Both the position numbers and the translations under genes were made by a program. A stretch of DNA of 6,606 nucleotides, taken from contig JBKPDW010000392.1 in assembly GCA_046728115.1 (NCBI GenBank), positions 1 to 6,606 on the forward strand, in the 5' to 3' direction. The DNA is from CAVSWN01 sp046728115 (GTDB taxonomy: Bacteria; Acidobacteriota; Vicinamibacteria; Vicinamibacterales; CAVVIG01). Positions 1 to 3,772 of the stretch are shown here, one piece after another; the stretch's first letter is position 1, and each line of letters opens with the position of its first letter. The notes under the pieces are model-generated. The model was not told the origin of the DNA. It saw only the letters and a program-made list of their open reading frames with translations, and ran no database searches.

Positions 1-2
1 AC

Positions 3-431
3 CACCGACGGACCGTTCCAACCGTATATCTGGACTTCGTCAATTCAAACGGATCCGAGATTGACCAAGATCTCAAGCTGAGCGTCGTCCCGTTTACGGC
101 CACAGTGCGATTCCTTCCGCTCGGTCATCGCGTTGGCGTCACTCCGTACATAGGCGGCGGCGTGGGCATCCTGCGCTGGCACTACAGCGAGACCGGTCAG
201 TTCCTGGCGACCGATAACACAATTTTCCAGGGAGAGTTCAAGGGTGACGGCACCGCGACAGGTCCCGTCATTCTCGGTGGAGTGCGCGTACCCGTGGGCA
301 ACTGGGGCGTGGGCGGCGAGATCCGTTACCAGTCCGCTACCGGCGATCTGCCCATCGATCAGGGTTTCAGCGGAACCACGATCGACCTCGGAGGGTTCAC
401 GTATTCGTTCACGGTGAATTTCCGCTTCTGA
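3..431 (+). CDS. Outer-membrane beta-barrel protein, C-terminal part (5' end outside window)
   Basis: Frame 3 is open from the window edge to TGA at 429-431, giving about 142 residues, so the true start and signal peptide lie upstream. The visible part alternates polar and hydrophobic residues in Gly-rich antiparallel strands (for example TPYIGGGVGI, then GPVILGGVRVPV and GVGGEIRYQ). It finishes with strand FTYSFTVNFRF, whose last residue is Phe, the typical signal read by the BAM assembly machinery. This matches small OmpA/OmpW-like barrels (outer membrane protein beta-barrel family), in which the final strands close the barrel. Internal GTG or ATG codons could be misread as starts, but the barrel pattern continues upstream of them (TVYLDFVNS, then LKLSVVPFTATVRF). 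The substrate or role cannot be told from this part; a structural or small-molecule porin-like role is possible. Its 3' end overlaps the convergent gene on the other strand. Confidence 0.8.
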   Translation, partial: HRRTVPTVYLDFVNSNGSEIDQDLKLSVVPFTATVRFLPLGHRVGVTPYIGGGVGILRWHYSETGQFLATDNTIFQGEFKGDGTATGPVILGGVRVPVGNWGVGGEIRYQSATGDLPIDQGFSGTTIDLGGFTYSFTVNFRF

Positions 432-1941
432 CGGAGCGCCACGGCTGGTCTCGCCTTCTGTAGAGGGCGAGTCCAGCGCCTTCGCACACACGCGAGTAGC
501 CGTCGAGGAACACCGGTCGTTCGCGCGCGATCTTTGCGAGCATGTCGCCGCCCTCGGCCTTCTCTTCGATCAACACCCACTTGGCAAACAACCGCGGGCC
601 ATCGTTGAGCGCAGCCAGCCAGATGTCCCCGTTGCCCTCGTGGAGAAAATCGCGGACCGCGAACCCCGCGTTCGATGCTTCCTGCATGTAGTGTCCGAGC
701 GAGCCCATGCTGGCCATGATTTTCTCGCCCGAGCCGGGCTGACCAAGACAGGCCGTTACGGCCGCGCGGGCCTGAAGATTGGGTCGATCCCATTGCGCTT
801 CGGTCACCATGGGTGCAGCGGCGTCCAGTGGACGGAGTTCGTATGCGACAAGAGCGAAAAGCGCGATCGCGCTGGCAAGCCGCAATCGGCGAATCGCGCC
901 TGCAGCAATCCCGGCGCCGATCGCCTCCATCGCCAGCAGCGGAGCGGTATATCGGATGCGGAACGGATGCCCGTCGATGAAAGCGAGCCAGGGTGGCACC
1001 GCCATTGTCAGCAATGACAGCGGAATCAGGCTCGCGGCGCGCTTCCGGCTCGAAAGACCAAGCGCCGCCAGGATGCCGGCGCCCACGCTGCCGACAGTCA
1101 CCAGCGCCATGCCGCTCAGCGTGCGCACGCCCCATCCCACTTCGGCTGCCGCGAGCATCGGATCGCCGATTGCCTTGTTCTCGGGCACGAAGAAGCCGCT
1201 CTGCACGAACCATTCGCCGATGACAACGCGGCTGAACACGGCGAAGCTGACGATGGCGAGGATCGGATAGCGAGCGATGCTGAACATTCGGCGAGCCGCG
1301 GTGCTCGGGTCCTCGCCATGGCGCCACCACCCCCACCAGGCGGCCGCCAGCGCGGTCACCGTTACCGGCCAGGCTTCGTATCGAGTAAGACAGGCCAACG
1401 CGAAAAGCACGCCCGCCGCATCGCTCCACTCAGAATGCAGATTGCCCACTGATTGACGCTTGGCCGATTGCAGCAGCACTGCGAGTGCCGAAGTCGTCAG
1501 CGCCAGGAGCAGCGGTTCGGTCATCGGCGTGGACTGCAAATAGAGCACGTTCGGGTTGAGCGCGAACACGGCGGCGCCGGCAATCGCGGCGGCTGCGGAA
1601 TCCGTGATGGTCACGACGATCGCAGCGATCGATCCACTTGCAATCGCAAAGGCCGCGACCGATATCGCAACCGCAGACGCACCGGTGCGGTAGAAGAAAT
1701 CCACCTGCGCCGGGATGGCGTTCAGCAGATGGGGCAGCGGCAGCCAGACAGCACCAATTTGTTGCCAGCCGGGTGTGATGCTGTCGAAGATCCTGCGCGA
1801 CACGACGAGGTGTCCGCGCGCGTCGTAGTGGGTGAGTGTCAGCCCCAGCCGAGCGTAGTGGAACGCGACGATGGCGCCGCCAGCTGCTGCTGCGAGCGCG
1901 ATGACTTCCGGAAGTCCCCGGCGCCCGGACGGTATAATCAC
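409..1941 (-). CDS. Polytopic GT-C glycosyltransferase (GT39/PMT-like, lipid-linked sugar donor)
   Basis: This 510-residue protein has about ten hydrophobic helices (roughly residues 12-32, 88-111, 116-134, 142-158, 174-184, 193-208, 222-240, 273-296, 302-322, 334-368). A soluble tail of about 140 residues follows. After helix 1 comes a loop with H38-Y-D40-A-R-G-H44, then TPGWQQIGAVWLPLPHLL (56-73). The acidic residue in this first outer loop is where GT-C enzymes place their catalytic or metal-binding Asp/Glu. TPMTEPLLLA (138-147) and LTRYEAWPV (185-193) are further family-like motifs. GT-C enzymes take sugar from polyprenyl-phosphate sugars on the outer face of the inner membrane and pass it to protein, lipid or glycan; the acceptor here is unknown. 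The start is GTG at 1941; no ATG lies near the N-terminus before helix 1 and no Shine-Dalgarno is visible, which fits a leaderless message. The 3' end overlaps the barrel gene. A role with the neighbouring GT2 gene is inferred. Confidence 0.82.
   Translation of the reverse strand: MIIPSGRRGLPEVIALAAAAGGAIVAFHYARLGLTLTHYDARGHLVVSRRIFDSITPGWQQIGAVWLPLPHLLNAIPAQVDFFYRTGASAVAISVAAFAIASGSIAAIVVTITDSAAAAIAGAAVFALNPNVLYLQSTPMTEPLLLALTTSALAVLLQSAKRQSVGNLHSEWSDAAGVLFALACLTRYEAWPVTVTALAAAWWGWWRHGEDPSTAARRMFSIARYPILAIVSFAVFSRVVIGEWFVQSGFFVPENKAIGDPMLAAAEVGWGVRTLSGMALVTVGSVGAGILAALGLSSRKRAASLIPLSLLTMAVPPWLAFIDGHPFRIRYTAPLLAMEAIGAGIAAGAIRRLRLASAIALFALVAYELRPLDAAAPMVTEAQWDRPNLQARAAVTACLGQPGSGEKIMASMGSLGHYMQEASNAGFAVRDFLHEGNGDIWLAALNDGPRLFAKWVLIEEKAEGGDMLAKIARERPVFLDGYSRVCEGAGLALYRRRDQPWRSVRSGNSP
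450..471 (+). terminator. Hairpin after the beta-barrel gene, possible terminator without a U-tract
   Basis: CTCGCCTTC (450-458) pairs with GAGGGCGAG (463-471) around a TGTA loop. This gives 9 pairs including one G-T wobble, starting 19 bases after the barrel stop codon. No T-run follows on the + strand, so it is not a classical intrinsic terminator. It could pause polymerase or protect the 3' end. It lies inside the last codons of the opposing GT-C gene, so coding constraint may explain part of the pattern. Confidence 0.3.
1933..1938 (+). promoter_or_regulatory. -10 element TATAAT for the DedA-family gene
   Basis: A perfect TATAAT sits 14 bases before the ATG at 1953 in otherwise GC-rich DNA. 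Transcription would begin near 1945 and leave a leader of only about 8 bases, which agrees with the absence of a Shine-Dalgarno. No good -35 is seen at the usual distance. The element lies within the first three codons of the divergent GT-C gene. Confidence 0.5.
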
Positions 1942-1947
1942 AAGTTC

Positions 1948-1953
1948 ATTCTA
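1948..1953 (-). promoter_or_regulatory. -10 element TAGAAT for the GT-C gene (leaderless start)
   Basis: Read on the minus strand, TAGAAT is followed by GAACTT and then the GTG start at 1941. The expected transcription start falls on or beside the start codon, so the message would be leaderless. This explains why no ribosome binding site is visible. The element touches the first base of the divergent ATG at 1953. No -35 is recognisable. Confidence 0.42.
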
Positions 1954-2546
1954 TGAGCAGAATCGTCGCGTGGATCCGCGGCGTCGCGGTGACGCTCGGT
2001 GTGCCTGGTCTCTTGCTCGTCGCCTTCCTCGATTCGTCGTTCCTTCCTCTACCTGGCATCACCGACTTTCTCTTGATCGTGCTCGTGACACGACGACCCG
2101 AGTCGATGCCGTTCTGCGTCCTCGCGGGGGTGATCGGATCGGTGGCCGGTTGTCTCGTGATGTATTTCATTGGCACGCAAGGCGAGCGCGTCCTCGCACG
2201 CTTCGAGACCGCGAGGGTTGAACGCTCCATGGCGGCTCTACGAAAGCACGGTCTGATGGCGGTGCTCATCCCTTCGCTCCTGCCACCGCCCGCGCCGTTC
2301 AAGATCTTTGTCGTCCTTGCAGGGGTAGTCGGCATTCCGGCGGTCCGCTTCGCGGCGGCGATCGCCATTGGCCGCACCGTCCGGTATCTGGCGCTGGGCC
2401 TTTTGGCCGTGAAGTACGGCACGCGCGCGCAGGCATACCTCGCCGAACGGGGACCGAGCGTCTCCATCGTCGTGGTGGGCCTCCTGCTGGTCGGGTTCCT
2501 CGTCTACCTGCGCGTGAGCAAAGCGCGCAGCCGGAAAAGCCGATAG
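1953..2546 (+). CDS. DedA/VTT-family membrane protein, possible polyprenyl-phosphate flippase
   Basis: This 197-residue inner-membrane protein is the usual length for small DedA (YqaA-type) proteins. It has hydrophobic segments near residues 11-27, 54-74, 100-110, 115-140 and 168-187. Family hallmarks in order are FLDSSFLPLPG (25-35), with D27 and D38 in the place of the membrane-embedded acidic residues; GVIGSVAGCLVMYFIG (59-74); the Pro-rich re-entrant motif PPPAPFK (111-117); and G124-x-x-G127-x-P129 with R132, then GRTVRY (140-145), carrying the conserved basic residues. Some DedA proteins (UptA) return undecaprenyl phosphate to the inner leaflet; others affect proton-motive force and drug tolerance. 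Translation starts at ATG 1953, just after a TATAAT. A GT2 gene follows after 15 bases, and a GT-C gene diverges 11 bases upstream. The family call is secure, while lipid-phosphate transport is inferred from the family and the neighbours. It is Arg/Lys-rich at the C-terminus (KARSRKSR). Confidence 0.85.
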   Translation: MSRIVAWIRGVAVTLGVPGLLLVAFLDSSFLPLPGITDFLLIVLVTRRPESMPFCVLAGVIGSVAGCLVMYFIGTQGERVLARFETARVERSMAALRKHGLMAVLIPSLLPPPAPFKIFVVLAGVVGIPAVRFAAAIAIGRTVRYLALGLLAVKYGTRAQAYLAERGPSVSIVVVGLLLVGFLVYLRVSKARSRKSR

Positions 2547-2549
2547 AAT
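2544..2549 (+). promoter_or_regulatory. Possible -10 TAGAAT before the GT2 gene, overlapping the dedA-like stop
   Basis: TAGAAT begins on the TAG stop codon of the upstream gene and lies 12 bases before the GT2 ATG. It belongs to an 11-base string, ATAGAATGAAC (2543-2553), that is identical to the one preceding the GT-C start on the other strand (1944-1954). No -35 or Shine-Dalgarno is seen. It could be an internal promoter giving a leader of about 6 bases, or the genes could simply be co-transcribed. Confidence 0.35.
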
Positions 2550-2561
2550 GAACCAGTCCTG

Positions 2562-3557
2562 ATGGTCGAGCTGACAGTTGTCGTTCCCATCTACAACGAG
2601 GCGCCCTCGATCGAGGAGCTTTACCGCGAGGTCACGTCGACGCTCGGTGCGTGGCGACCAGCGTACGAAATCATCGTGATCGACGATGGCAGCACGGACG
2701 ACAGCTTCGAGATTCTCACGCGCTTACAAGCCAGCGACCCACGGCTTCGCGTGATCCGGCTGCGACGCAATTTCGGGCAGACCGCTGCGTTCGCCGCCGG
2801 GTTCGAGTACGCACGCGGTCGCTACATCGCGACGTTGGATGGCGACCTCCAGAACGATCCCCGTGATATCCCCGCAATGGTGGAAGCACTCGAACAAGGT
2901 GCCGACGTTGTGTGCGGCTGGCGAAAAGAACGCAAGGATCCGTTTCTCTCGCGCCGCTTGCCATCGATGATGGCGAATGCCCTCATCTCCGTCGTCACCG
3001 GTGTCGCGATGCACGATTACGGCTGCTCGCTGAAACTGTTTCGCGCTGAAATCGTCAAGGGGATGAGACTCTACGGCGAGATGCACCGCTTCTTGCCGGC
3101 CATTGCGAGCGAGCAGACCTCCAGTATCGTCGAACGCGTTGTCCAACATCGCCCGCGGAAGCACGGCAAGTCGAAGTACGGCATCGGCCGAACGGTTCGG
3201 GTCGTGCTCGATCTGCTGACGGTCAAGTATCTCCTGAGCTACGCGACACGTCCTCTGCATATCTTTGGCCTGGTGGGCGGCGTCATGGGATTGGCGGGAT
3301 TCCTGATTTGCAGTTGGCTTGCCTACTGGCGTCTTGTCGGTGCAATCTCATTGGCCGATCGCCCGTTACTGCTGTTCGGTGTCGTGCTCATGTTCTTCGG
3401 AGTGCAACTGGTGACCGTCGGACTGCTCGCGGAAATGCTGGCCCGTACGTACCACGAATCTCAGAACAAGCCGACCTACTCGATCCGCGAAATTCGCCAG
3501 TCGCTCGGCGAAGCCCGTTCGCCCGCAATGGCGCGCGCGTTCGGCGATCGCGCATAG
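2562..3557 (+). CDS. GT2 polyprenyl-phosphate glycosyltransferase (GtrB/ArnC/DPM1-like)
   Basis: This 331-residue protein has an N-terminal GT-A fold (about residues 1-225) and two membrane helices (about 232-257 and 267-293). This is the bacterial GtrB/ArnC/DPM1-like layout that moves a sugar from a nucleotide donor to undecaprenyl phosphate on the cytoplasmic face. Visible motifs are VVVPIYNE (6-13), the nucleotide-binding DDGSTDD (41-47), LRRNFGQTAAFAAG (67-80), the metal-binding DGDLQNDP (93-100), the acceptor-side HDYGCSLKLF (151-160), H175-R-F and the family tail motif RKHGKSKYG (199-207). All key residues seem intact. The sugar (glucose, mannose, formamido-arabinose or other) cannot be read from sequence. 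The start at ATG 2562 gives the strand-1 motif directly after MVEL. It lies 15 bases after the DedA-family gene, probably as an operon, and could supply the donor for the divergent GT-C enzyme. Confidence 0.9.
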   Translation: MVELTVVVPIYNEAPSIEELYREVTSTLGAWRPAYEIIVIDDGSTDDSFEILTRLQASDPRLRVIRLRRNFGQTAAFAAGFEYARGRYIATLDGDLQNDPRDIPAMVEALEQGADVVCGWRKERKDPFLSRRLPSMMANALISVVTGVAMHDYGCSLKLFRAEIVKGMRLYGEMHRFLPAIASEQTSSIVERVVQHRPRKHGKSKYGIGRTVRVVLDLLTVKYLLSYATRPLHIFGLVGGVMGLAGFLICSWLAYWRLVGAISLADRPLLLFGVVLMFFGVQLVTVGLLAEMLARTYHESQNKPTYSIREIRQSLGEARSPAMARAFGDRA

Positions 3558-3703
3558 CCCCTTCGAAAATTCGCGATCGAGCGCGGGCAGCACTCCACAG
3601 AAACTGCGACGTGGGCGCGCGCGATCTTCAAAAACATTAGCGAATTCTCGCCGCGTTGCACGGCACGACGCGTGCTCCAGGGCTTGTGCGAGGAAGCCTT
3701 GCG
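3558..3703. other. 146-base intergenic region before the giant secreted-protein gene
   Basis: No gene is evident here. I find no hairpin with a T-run for terminating the GT2 operon. A short inverted repeat, GCACG-ACG-CGTGC (3663-3675), lies 28 bases before the next ATG and could be an operator, but it is only 5 bp per arm. TTGCAC (3656-3661) resembles a -35, but nothing like a -10 stands at the right distance. AT-richer patches occur at 3565-3570 and 3627-3638. A promoter is expected here because the gene families change, but I cannot point to it. Confidence 0.5.
3690..3695 (+). promoter_or_regulatory. Ribosome binding site GAGGAA of the secreted RHS-like gene
   Basis: GAGGAA ends 8 bases before the ATG at 3704, which is correct Shine-Dalgarno spacing and decides the start. 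It contrasts with the three preceding genes or promoters, where no Shine-Dalgarno is visible. The start is independently supported by the signal peptide that begins at this codon. Confidence 0.7.
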
Positions 3704-3772
3704 ATGCATCGACGTCTTTCATTTTTCGCGTGCGCAGTTACCGCCGCGTTCGCTGCCACGAGTGCGCACGCA
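3704..3772 (+). other. Sec signal peptide coding segment
   Basis: Residues 1-23 have a positive n-region (H2 R3 R4), a hydrophobic stretch from L5 to A18 and the c-region A21-H22-A23, matching A-x-A signal peptidase I cleavage before Q24. No lipobox Cys is placed for lipidation, because C10 sits within the hydrophobic core. Export across the inner membrane is therefore likely. Confidence 0.8.

Noticed and set aside
359..1429. A 356-codon minus-strand frame overlapping the GT-C gene
   Set aside because: The translation is Arg-rich and low in hydrophobic periodicity, while the overlapping GT-C frame has clear helices and motifs. It is a shadow frame.
1946..2467. A minus-strand frame of 173 codons opposite the DedA-family gene
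   Set aside because: The composition is dominated by Arg, Thr and Pro with no domain pattern. The plus-strand frame has family motifs throughout.
3543..3579. GCGATCGC-like palindromes near the end of the GT2 gene and after it
   Set aside because: GATCG strings are frequent in this GC-rich window. The copies are imperfect and not followed by T-runs, so I do not call a terminator or a repeat family.
3656..3684. TTGCAC as a -35 box for the giant gene
   Set aside because: No hexamer resembling TATAAT stands 16-18 bases downstream (the place holds AGGGCT), so a promoter call is not supported.
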